Of a stretch of 64,000 nucleotides of DNA, positions 42,658-49,419 are shown one piece after another (position 1 is the stretch's first letter; each line of letters starts with the position of its first letter). The DNA comes from CALDTK01 sp045110575 (lineage in GTDB: Bacteria > Bacteroidota > Bacteroidia > Chitinophagales > Saprospiraceae), in assembly GCA_045110575.1 (NCBI GenBank), contig JBGCGF010000025.1, positions 1-64,000 on the forward strand, given 5' to 3'. The notes below the pieces were generated by a model. That model saw only the letters and a program-made list of their open reading frames with translations, did not search any database and was not told the DNA's origin. The position numbers and the translations under genes are program-made.

Positions 42658-44055
42658 CTATCCGAGGTGCATCTTAACCTTCTTGTTCACATCATTTACA
42701 GATTGAAGGAAGGTATCGTCAGTGTCCATGAGGTCACGTACGGTGCGGCAAGAATAAATCACAGTTGAGTGATCACGATTCCCGAAGTGAGAACCGATCT
42801 TCTTGAGGCTGCAGTCAGTGTGCTCCTTTGCGAGGTACATGCTGATCTGGCGAGCGACAACAACGTGGCGCTTACGTGTTTGACCACGAACGAGATCTGA
42901 AGACACATCGAAGTACTCGCAAACGAGCTCTAGAATGCTTTCAACGGTAATCTCACGGTTGCTGCGTTGGATCGTTGAACCGACTACCTGCTTAGCAAGG
43001 TCGATGTCGATTGCTGATTTGAGAAGCTCTGCTCGGCCTACGAGGCTTACGATTGCTCCTTCGAGCTCACGGATGCTTTCGTCAACGTTGTGGCAGACGT
43101 ACTCTGCTACTTCGCGTGGAACTTCTACGCCCTCTTGAGAAACGCGGTTGGCGAAGATTGCCATACGAGTTTCAACATCTGGTTTCTGAAGGTCTGCAGT
43201 GAGACCCCATTTGAAGCGGCTGATGAGACGGCGCTCCATTCCTTCCAAATCCTTTGGTGCGCGATCACTCGTTAGAATGATTTGCTTCCGGTTTTGGTGG
43301 AGTTGGTTGAACATGTGGAAGAAGATCTTTTGGGTCTTCTCCTTTCCAGCGAGGAACTGGATGTCGTCCATGATAAGAACGTCGATCGATTGGTAGAACG
43401 CAGTGAGTTCACTGATTGAGTTCTCGCGGATCGCGCTAATGATTTGATTGGTAAACTCCTCGGCCTGGCAATAAAGCACACGCTTGTCGGGGAAGTTTTT
43501 GAGCATTTCGTTTCCGATCGCTCCTGCAAGGTGAGTCTTGCCTAGTCCAGTGTCACCGTAGATCACCAGCGGGTTGAATGCTGTTGTTCCAGGGCGTTTG
43601 GCTACGCTCTCTCCTGCTCCTCTTGCGAGGCGGTTACAATCACCTTCTACATACGTTGCGAACGTGTGCGCAGGATTGAGCTGCGGATCAAGCCGCTGCT
43701 TCCGAATCCCAGGGATTGCGAATGGGTTAATGATATTATTCTCTTCAGTCTCTCCGGTAGAATGGGTTCCGGCTCCCGCAAGTGCATCCACAGCTTCAGG
43801 TTTTTTCACGACGATTTGATACTCCAATTTAGCACCTTGCCCGAGTTCTTGACGAATCGCGGTACGAAGGATTGCAACATAGTGCTCTTCTAACATCTCG
43901 TAGAAGAAGCGATTAGGGATCTGTACGGTAAGCGACTTCTCTCGTAATCCAACAGCTCGAATGGGTTCGAACCAGGTACGGTAAGTCTGCTCGCTAACGT
44001 TAACCTTAATGATTGAGAGGCATCGCTCCCAAATGTGTGTACAGTCTTTATCCAT
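42658..44055 (-). CDS. dnaA: Chromosomal replication initiator DnaA
   Basis: 465 residues. Domain I (about 1-85, HIWERCLSIIKVNVSEQTYRTWFEP), a short linker, the AAA+ domain III with Walker A GDTGLGKTHL and Walker B VLIMDDIQF, and the C-terminal DNA-binding domain IV with the SLKKIGSHFGNRDHSTVI signature that contacts DnaA boxes. Binds oriC and opens the duplex. It is alone here, with no dnaN neighbour, as is usual in Bacteroidota. No cluster of TTATCCACA boxes is seen in the flanking intergenic DNA. Confidence 0.97.
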   Translation of the reverse strand: MDKDCTHIWERCLSIIKVNVSEQTYRTWFEPIRAVGLREKSLTVQIPNRFFYEMLEEHYVAILRTAIRQELGQGAKLEYQIVVKKPEAVDALAGAGTHSTGETEENNIINPFAIPGIRKQRLDPQLNPAHTFATYVEGDCNRLARGAGESVAKRPGTTAFNPLVIYGDTGLGKTHLAGAIGNEMLKNFPDKRVLYCQAEEFTNQIISAIRENSISELTAFYQSIDVLIMDDIQFLAGKEKTQKIFFHMFNQLHQNRKQIILTSDRAPKDLEGMERRLISRFKWGLTADLQKPDVETRMAIFANRVSQEGVEVPREVAEYVCHNVDESIRELEGAIVSLVGRAELLKSAIDIDLAKQVVGSTIQRSNREITVESILELVCEYFDVSSDLVRGQTRKRHVVVARQISMYLAKEHTDCSLKKIGSHFGNRDHSTVIYSCRTVRDLMDTDDTFLQSVNDVNKKVKMHLG

Positions 44056-44449
44056 GCTCTTGCTAGTGCAGAGTTCTGATTATTAGAAAAATGTGCTGTA
44101 TCAGTAAGTGTAGACCCGCCCATTGTAAATTGGGCTTCGGAGACGGCTGTAAGTGTATCAAGCTTCAGCACGGGTGTAGTCCAAAGGTGGAAAAAAAAGA
44201 GCGTTTCTGGGTACCCTCAGGCCATGATTTTCACATATATTTTTACCCCAAGTGTCTGATTTAAAGCTAACTCCCCCAATTTCAAGCGCTTACCTAGCCT
44301 AACACCACCCTACCGGAAAACAAGTATGTGAAAATTGCGCTTTCAACAATTAGCTTACATAACCATGACAGCTCTAAATTCTATTTGGAGTACCGCGGAC
44401 AAGCGAATTTGACAACCGATAAGGCGCTTGTAGACACTAACACAAAAGC
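44056..44449. other. 394-base intergenic region upstream of dnaA
   Basis: No gene. ATTTTCACATA (44227-44237) and TATGTGAAAAT (44325-44335) are exact complements 87 bases apart, a possible operator pair or RNA stem. AAGTGT words recur at 44104, 44150 and 44253. The dnaA promoter is presumably in the right half, but no TAnnTTTG element was found. Confidence 0.4.
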
Positions 44450-44476
44450 CCCTCATTACTGAGAGGCTTTTGGAAA
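44450..44476 (-). terminator. Intrinsic terminator of the DUF7935-like gene
   Basis: CAAAAGCC-CCTCATTACTGAG-AGGCTTTTG, a stem ending in T residues on the minus strand, 23 bases after the stop. Confidence 0.75.
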
Positions 44477-44498
44477 CAAAACGACTTAACTCCTTACT

Positions 44499-45035
44499 CT
44501 AGTCAAACAAGAGTGAAGCTTCCTTCTTGATTGCACTAAGTGCCATTGCAAGCCCTGCATTAGAACTTGGAGCTGCCTGGTCGAGTAAAGCACGTGAAAG
44601 CGCACGACCTGGATGATTAGGCTCTATAATGTCACTAACAGCATCAATCGCCTGCATTGAGTTATCCCTTGCTTGGCGAATGATGTCCCAGAGGGCTGCA
44701 CTCATGTACACCTGTTGCGAGATGTTGTGCTCGTACTCATGCTGAATAGCTAGATAGAGGGCGATTTTCAACTCACCAGCTGTCTGATCCTTCTCCTGCA
44801 TGCGTAGAAGTAAGTTTGGCAGCGCTATCCGCTCGCAAAAGAGACTTAGGCGCTCGTAGGCCTGAAGTCGCAGCGGTAAGGTCTCTGCCATCTTCGCTGC
44901 ATTATTACGAGCAGCCATCATACGTTCACTATTCTGCAGATGCTGCCCCAATAGGTTTCGAGCAGTGATGAACACAATGAGTGCGGGAAGCGTGATTTTG
45001 AGTATCTCGAATACGAGACCAAGCCATTCTGGCAT
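44499..45035 (-). CDS. DUF7935-like membrane-anchored protein
   Basis: 178 residues. One N-terminal hydrophobic segment (GLVFEILKITLPALIVFITARNL, about 6-28, split here only for naming) and then an all-helical cytoplasmic part with ARNNAAKMAETLPLRLQAYE and IQHEYEHNISQQVYMS. These features fit a Bacteroidota-specific family of unknown function (DUF7935). Monocistronic, with its own terminator; it diverges from the IscA-type gene, so the 118-base gap holds two promoters. Confidence 0.65.
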   Translation of the reverse strand: MPEWLGLVFEILKITLPALIVFITARNLLGQHLQNSERMMAARNNAAKMAETLPLRLQAYERLSLFCERIALPNLLLRMQEKDQTAGELKIALYLAIQHEYEHNISQQVYMSAALWDIIRQARDNSMQAIDAVSDIIEPNHPGRALSRALLDQAAPSSNAGLAMALSAIKKEASLLFD

Positions 45036-45116
45036 AAGGAGGATTTTTATTGCTGGTGCAAATTTAGCTTAAACTGCTTTAGTGTACGAGTGTTACTACA
45101 TTGAATGTGTAGAGGC

Positions 45117-45147
45117 TTGGATGATCAAGTCCCCTACCCTAGCTTTG
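45117..45147 (+). promoter_or_regulatory. Promoter of the IscA-type gene
   Basis: TTG at 45117-45119, 20 bases, then TAGCTTTG at 45140-45147, a full match to the Bacteroidota TAnnTTTG element at normal spacing. Only six bases separate it from the ATG at 45154, so transcription should begin at or very near the start codon, giving a leaderless message. Confidence 0.65.
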
Positions 45148-45153
45148 TGAAGT

Positions 45154-45498
45154 ATGGCAGAAGTAGCAACATCCCCAATTACCATCAGCGAAACGGCTCT
45201 CGTTCAATTGAACGCCATCCGAACGTCTCAAGGTATTCCTGATCAATACGGACTTCGTGTTGGCGTAAAAGGAGGCGGCTGTAGTGGCTTTTCCTACATC
45301 CTTGGCTTTGATGAAATCAAAGACGATGACAAGACATTCACCCTAGGTGAGCTAACCGTCATCATGAATCAAGCCCACGGACTCTACCTCTTAGGTATGG
45401 AAATCGACTGGGTAGAAGGCCTCAATAACCGTGGCTTCTCATTCAACAACCCGAACGCAACCGATACCTGTGGATGTGGAACGAGCTTTAATGCATAG
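45154..45498 (+). CDS. Iron-sulfur cluster assembly protein, IscA/ErpA/HesB family
   Basis: 114 residues, the usual size. The three metal-binding Cys are present: C43 in GGGCSGFSY, and C106 and C108 in DTCGCGTSF. A-type carriers receive Fe-S clusters from the SUF/ISC scaffold and hand them to apoproteins in the cytosol. No suf or isc genes are adjacent. The strong promoter directly abuts the start codon. A terminator with a compound repeat array follows. Confidence 0.92.
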   Translation: MAEVATSPITISETALVQLNAIRTSQGIPDQYGLRVGVKGGGCSGFSYILGFDEIKDDDKTFTLGELTVIMNQAHGLYLLGMEIDWVEGLNNRGFSFNNPNATDTCGCGTSFNA

Positions 45499-45520
45499 CA
45501 TGTTTTAATGCGGGGCATTA

Positions 45521-45703
45521 GAGCCTCCGGCGGTAAGAGCCTCCGGCGGTAAGAAAAAAAGCCTGCGGCGCTTGCACAACTAAAGTGCAGCGCCGCAGGC
45601 TTTTTTATTGACTAAGCGCCGCAGGCTTTCAACAGTATGAAGGAAGCGCCGCAGGCTGTATTTGCGCCGCAGGCCTCATCGTTAGATGAAATGCGCCGCA
45701 GGC
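45521..45703. repeat. GCGCCGCAGGC repeat array
   Basis: Five direct copies of GCGCCGCAGGC (starts 45590, 45616, 45646, 45664, 45693) and one inverted copy (45561-45571), preceded by a perfect tandem GAGCCTCCGGCGGTAA pair (45521-45552). The inverted pair forms the terminator hairpin; the other four copies have no partner. Confidence 0.85.
45554..45606. terminator. Strong bidirectional terminator
   Basis: Perfect inverted repeat with arms AAAAAAAGCCTGCGGCGC and GCGCCGCAGGCTTTTTT, extended by TGCAC/GTGCA around a seven-base loop. Ends the IscA-type gene and could stop leftward read-through from icd. Confidence 0.92.
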
Positions 45704-45750
45704 TTTTACAAAAGGCTTCTCATCTCTTGATGAAAAGCCTTTTGTAAAAA
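45704..45750 (-). terminator. Intrinsic terminator of icd
   Basis: TTTTTACAAAAGGCTT and its complement enclose TCATC/GATGA with a short loop. It begins directly after the icd stop codon; T residues follow on the minus strand. Confidence 0.8.
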
Positions 45751-45751
45751 T

Positions 45752-46981
45752 TTACATTTTGGAAATGATCTCATCACCGAACTCGCTACACTTCAAGAGT
45801 GTTGCTCCGTCCATTAGGCGATCGAAGTCATACGTTACGCGCTTAGCGGTAATCGCACCTTCAATTCCCTTGATGATAAGATCTGCAGCTTCGTTCCAGC
45901 CCATGTAGCGGAACATCATCTCACCAGAAAGGATAACTGAACTTGGGTTCACTTTGTCCAAACCAGCATACTTAGGAGCAGTACCGTGAGTCGCCTCAAA
46001 GATTGATGCACCTGTGCTGTAGTTGATGTTTGCGCCTGGAGCGATACCGATACCACCAACCTGTGCAGCAAGTGCATCAGAAATGTAGTCACCGTTAAGG
46101 TTTAGCGTCGCAATTACAGAATACTCTGCTGGGCGAAGGATGATCTGCTGGAGCATTGCATCAGCAATAACGTCCTTGATGATGATCTTCTTTCCGTCCT
46201 TCTCGATTACGTGCCAAGGTCCGCCGTCAAGTGGTGTAGCTCCGAACTCCTCTGCAGCAGTTTGGTAACCCCACTCCATGAAAGAACCTTCGGTGAACTT
46301 CATGATGTTACCCTTGTGGACAAGAGTAACGGAGTCCTTGTTGTTCTCGATTGCGTACTTGATTGCCGCACGAACAACGCGTGCTGTTCCTTCTTGAGAA
46401 ACTGGCTTGATACCAAGTCCTACTGTATTCGGGAAGCGAATCTTTGTGTAGCGATCAGGGAAGTTTGTCTTGAGTAGTTCTTTGAACTTCTCGCAATCAG
46501 CGGTTCCTTCTTGGAACTCGATTCCTGCATAGATATCCTCAGTGTTCTCACGGAAGATGACCATGTTAACTTGCTCAGGGTGCTTCACCGGGCTAGGTAC
46601 GCCTTGGAAGTACTGTACCGGACGTACACATGCGTAGAGGTCAAGCTTTTGACGAAGTGCTACGTTTAGTGAACGGATACCGCCACCGATTGGAGTCGTA
46701 AGGGGTCCTTTGATGCTCACGAGGTATTCTGTGATTGCATCGAGTGTAGCCTGTGGCAACCACTCTTTAGTTTGATCCATCGCTTTTTGACCGGCGAGGA
46801 CTTCCATCCACTCGATCTTCTTAGATCCACCGTAAGCTTTCTCTACTGCTGCGTCAAGAACGCGAACGGCAGAAGCCCAGATATCAGGACCGATACCGTC
46901 ACCTTCGATGAACGGAATGGTTGGATTGTTCGGAACATTGAGAATTCCGTTAGCGATAGTTATTTTTTGTCCTTGGCTCAT
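45752..46981 (-). CDS. icd: NADP-dependent isocitrate dehydrogenase
   Basis: 409 residues from the ATG at 46981. Oxidises isocitrate to 2-oxoglutarate and CO2 in the TCA cycle. IPFIEGDGIGPDIW at the N-terminus, substrate-binding GGIRSLNVALRQ with the phosphorylatable Ser position, catalytic Tyr in FRENTEDIYAGIEF, and the metal-binding DVIADAMLQQ are all in place. It matches the prokaryotic dimeric type. The upstream frame to 47032 contains no family sequence and is rejected. Monocistronic; a repeat-rich region lies upstream. Confidence 0.96.
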   Translation of the reverse strand: MSQGQKITIANGILNVPNNPTIPFIEGDGIGPDIWASAVRVLDAAVEKAYGGSKKIEWMEVLAGQKAMDQTKEWLPQATLDAITEYLVSIKGPLTTPIGGGIRSLNVALRQKLDLYACVRPVQYFQGVPSPVKHPEQVNMVIFRENTEDIYAGIEFQEGTADCEKFKELLKTNFPDRYTKIRFPNTVGLGIKPVSQEGTARVVRAAIKYAIENNKDSVTLVHKGNIMKFTEGSFMEWGYQTAAEEFGATPLDGGPWHVIEKDGKKIIIKDVIADAMLQQIILRPAEYSVIATLNLNGDYISDALAAQVGGIGIAPGANINYSTGASIFEATHGTAPKYAGLDKVNPSSVILSGEMMFRYMGWNEAADLIIKGIEGAITAKRVTYDFDRLMDGATLLKCSEFGDEIISKM

Positions 46982-47037
46982 CGTAGGGTGTTTTTCGGAG
47001 TGCGAATGTAATAGTTCGCGCCAACGTAGCAACTAGT

Positions 47038-47223
47038 GTTTTAGCGAAAGCTTTACACCTTCAACTATAAGCGTTTACGGGACGGATTCGGATTGGATAC
47101 GTCAGAGGCCTGGGATTTGAAATATCGGATGTTAGATCCGCTCAAACTAGCGCAGTCTGCAGGTATAGGTCAGATATCGCTAATTGGTAATGACGCCATT
47201 TCCCTTTCAGCTTTCGCCAAAAC
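47038..47223. repeat. Inverted pair of the dispersed 14-base word
   Basis: GTTTTAGCGAAAGC at 47038-47051 and GCTTTCGCCAAAAC at 47210-47223 face each other across 158 intergenic bases. Both match the family word exactly (R is A and G respectively). Confidence 0.8.
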
Positions 47224-47241
47224 CACACCCAAAAGATCAAC

Positions 47242-47588
47242 GAGCCAACATCGTTGAATCTCTATTCCCCGAATCACAGAACTCCATAGCACACAAAAAC
47301 GTGCATGCGATACGCTTCAGCCACGTAAGCCAACGTCGTTGAACCACCATCACCCGAATCACAAAAGTGCATATCACCCAAAAACGCCCATACGATACGC
47401 TTTAGCCTCGTAAGCCAACGTCGTTGAACCACCATCCACCGAATCACAAAACTTCATATCACCCAAAACGTGCATACGATACGGTTCAACGACGTAGGCG
47501 ACTCGCCATAAGGACAAACAAGTACTGCTGACGACATACGACACTTCATACCACCCAAAAACGCCCATACGATACGGTTCAACGACGC
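47242..47588. repeat. Tandem array of four degenerate ~85-bp repeats
   Basis: Units: 47242-47326, 47327-47411, 47412-47495 and a diverged 47496-47588. Shared blocks are AAGCCAACGTCGTTGAACC, CACCCAAAAACG and CATACGATACG. The unit start ACGTCGTTGAACC is the inverse of GGTTCAACGACGT at the end of unit three, so units can fold on each other. No spacer/repeat alternation of CRISPR type. Confidence 0.8.
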
Positions 47589-47646
47589 AGCCATGGCGCA
47601 GCTCGCAGCAAACAAAGCCCTCCCAACACTCTTATGCAACAATTTG

Positions 47647-47677
47647 TTTGTCAAGTCAAACACCTAACGTACCTTGC
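47647..47677 (+). promoter_or_regulatory. Candidate ruvB promoter
   Basis: TTTG at 47647-47650, 19 bases, then TACCTTGC at 47670-47677, close to the TAnnTTTG consensus. The spacing fits, and the ruvB ATG lies 17 bases further on. Confidence 0.4.
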
Positions 47678-47694
47678 CACACCAAGCGGAACAC

Positions 47695-48720
47695 ATGAAC
47701 GAAGCGCTAAATCCAAACCTCGACAACCTCTCAGACCAAGAAGTAACCGTCGAAAAAGCCTTGCGCCCACAAGAGCTCAGAGACTTTAGTGGACAGGACA
47801 AACTGGTCGAAAATCTTGAAATCTTCATCGCAGCCGCCAAGCAGCGCGAAGAAGCACTTGACCATGTTATGCTTCATGGCCCACCAGGCCTGGGCAAGAC
47901 TACCCTATCACACATCATTAGCCACGAACTCGGCGCAGGACTAAAAATGTCCAGCGGACCGGTACTTGAGAAACCTGGTGATCTCGCTGGGTTGCTCACC
48001 AACCTCGAACCCGGAGATGTGCTTTTCATTGACGAAATACACCGACTCAACAACGTAGTCGAAGAGTATCTCTATTCTGCAATGGAAGACTTTCGGATCG
48101 ACATCATGATCGATAGCGGACCGAATGCTCGAAGCGTTCAGCTTCAGCTCAATCCTTTCACGCTCGTAGGAGCAACGACACGGATGGGCTTGCTCACCGC
48201 ACCACTTCGCGCTCGTTTCGGCATTACCTGCCTACTCGGATACTACGATGTCGAAACGCTGACGAAGATTATCGTCAGATCAGCAGAGATTCTTGATGTA
48301 CCTATTACCCCTGATGGCGCCATTGAAATTGGCCGACGCTCTCGTGGAACGCCTCGTATCGCCAACGCGCTCCTCCGTAGAATCAGAGACTTTGCCCAAA
48401 TCAAAGGCAACGGTACAATTGACAAAGAGATAGCCCAGTACGGACTAAAGGCATTGAACGTTGATGAAGGAGGCTTGGACGAGATGGACAATCGCATCTT
48501 GACTTCAATCATTCACAAGTTCAAGGGAGGTCCAGTTGGACTTACAACCATTGCAACTGCTGTTGGTGAAGAAGCCGGAACAATCGAGGAAGTTCACGAG
48601 CCGTTCCTCATCATGGAAGGCTACATACAGCGTACCTCTCGCGGTCGCGAGGTGACCTCAAAGGCATATCGCCACTTGGGGATTTCTGAACAGCATGCGA
48701 TTGAGGGACTGTTTGAATAG
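47695..48720 (+). CDS. ruvB: Holliday junction branch migration ATPase RuvB
   Basis: 341 residues from the ATG at 47695; a TTG at 47674 would add seven residues. Walker A GPPGLGKTTL, Walker B VLFIDEIHRL, sensor I and the arginine-finger region GATTRMGLLTAPLRARFG, and the winged-helix end YIQRTSRGREVTSKAYRHLG match RuvB throughout. Drives branch migration with RuvA and RuvC in recombination repair. A repeat element follows the stop. Confidence 0.97.
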   Translation: MNEALNPNLDNLSDQEVTVEKALRPQELRDFSGQDKLVENLEIFIAAAKQREEALDHVMLHGPPGLGKTTLSHIISHELGAGLKMSSGPVLEKPGDLAGLLTNLEPGDVLFIDEIHRLNNVVEEYLYSAMEDFRIDIMIDSGPNARSVQLQLNPFTLVGATTRMGLLTAPLRARFGITCLLGYYDVETLTKIIVRSAEILDVPITPDGAIEIGRRSRGTPRIANALLRRIRDFAQIKGNGTIDKEIAQYGLKALNVDEGGLDEMDNRILTSIIHKFKGGPVGLTTIATAVGEEAGTIEEVHEPFLIMEGYIQRTSRGREVTSKAYRHLGISEQHAIEGLFE

Positions 48721-48724
48721 AACC

Positions 48725-48953
48725 GTCATTTCGACTAAGCATCGAGGAACGAGTAGCGCACGGAGAAATCTGTGAGTGTAAGCGACCCTCATTCTACCGC
48801 ATCAAAATCGACCTATGCAACGGAGAAATCTGTTCGAGTAAACCATTCAGCTTCAATTGAGACTTGGTTTGACGAACAGATCTCTCCGCTGCGCACGAAT
48901 CTATGCGCAATCGCTAACGCGCAAAGAGATCAAAGTGCTCCAGTCGAGATGAC
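48725..48953. repeat. Inverted-repeat-ended intergenic element, copy 2
   Basis: Starts GTCATTTCGACT and ends AGTCGAGATGAC (11 of 12 complementary). Internal ACGGAGAAATCTGT occurs twice and its inverse AACAGATCTCTCCG once. Same family as 5413-5569. Fills nearly the whole gap between two convergent genes. Confidence 0.7.
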
Positions 48954-48955
48954 TA

Positions 48956-49288
48956 CTACGCCTGGCCCGCTGGAGTATTAAAACTCATTGGCGGAAAGCC
49001 TGTCTTTGCTGCATCAGGCTCCTGAATAACGCCAAACTGAGACTCGTACTTCTTCACGTTTTCAGCAAGTGCACGAAGAAGACGCTTTGCATTTTGAGGG
49101 CCGAGTAAAATTCGACTCTTCACCTTTGCCTTTGGGACGTTAGGTACGATCTGAATGAAGTCAACGATGAACTCCGTCGGACTGTGGGTGATCACAGCAA
49201 GGTTGCTGTACATACCATCAGCAATTGCTTCTGGAAGCTCGATGCTTAGTTGATTGCCTTCCGGTTTTTTAGTATTCTGATCTGCCAT
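48956..49288 (-). CDS. DUF3467 family protein
   Basis: 110 residues from the ATG at 49288. ELPEAIADGMYSNLAVITHS, FIVDFIQIVP and SRILLGPQNAKRLLRAL are the hallmark stretches of DUF3467, a small conserved Bacteroidota protein of unknown function and probable cytosolic location. The in-frame extension to 49390 crosses the topA terminator and is rejected. It lies downstream of topA on the same strand but is separated from it by that terminator. Confidence 0.85.
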   Translation of the reverse strand: MADQNTKKPEGNQLSIELPEAIADGMYSNLAVITHSPTEFIVDFIQIVPNVPKAKVKSRILLGPQNAKRLLRALAENVKKYESQFGVIQEPDAAKTGFPPMSFNTPAGQA

Positions 49289-49360
49289 GATATCGGTCTT
49301 ATTCGGGCGAACCCGATGATAGTGATTGTAGATTGAGGTTGTCGCCCTCTGGATTAAAAC

Positions 49361-49400
49361 AAAAAACCCGAGCGCATTGACTTGTATCAACGCGCTCGGG
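49361..49400 (-). terminator. Intrinsic terminator of topA
   Basis: Minus strand: CCCGAGCGC, 16-base loop, GCGCTCGGG, then TTTTTTG. Twenty bases after the topA stop. Confidence 0.9.
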
Positions 49401-49419
49401 CTATAATGCGTTTCAGATT

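Larger units (their letters stand above)
46982..47694. other. 713-base repeat-rich intergenic region
   Basis: No gene. Holds an inverted pair of the dispersed 14-base word (47038-47051 and 47210-47223), an array of four roughly 85-bp repeats (47242-47588) and the ruvB promoter at its right end. Small open frames cross the repeats but lack any coding character. Confidence 0.7.

Noticed and set aside
44056..44498. Possible oriC next to dnaA
   Set aside because: No cluster of TTATCCACA-type boxes or an AT-rich unwinding element is present on either side of dnaA; in Bacteroidota the origin is often elsewhere.
45521..45703. Small RNA gene made of GCGCCGCAGGC repeats
   Set aside because: The copies are mostly direct and unpaired; the only clear structure is the terminator hairpin.
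47242..47588. CRISPR-like array
   Set aside because: Units are about 85 bp and continuous, with divergence along the whole unit; there are no short exact repeats with unique spacers and no cas genes.
47374..47663. Small proteins encoded across the 85-bp repeats
   Set aside because: The open frames only mirror the repeat, shift frame between units, and have no start context or family resemblance.
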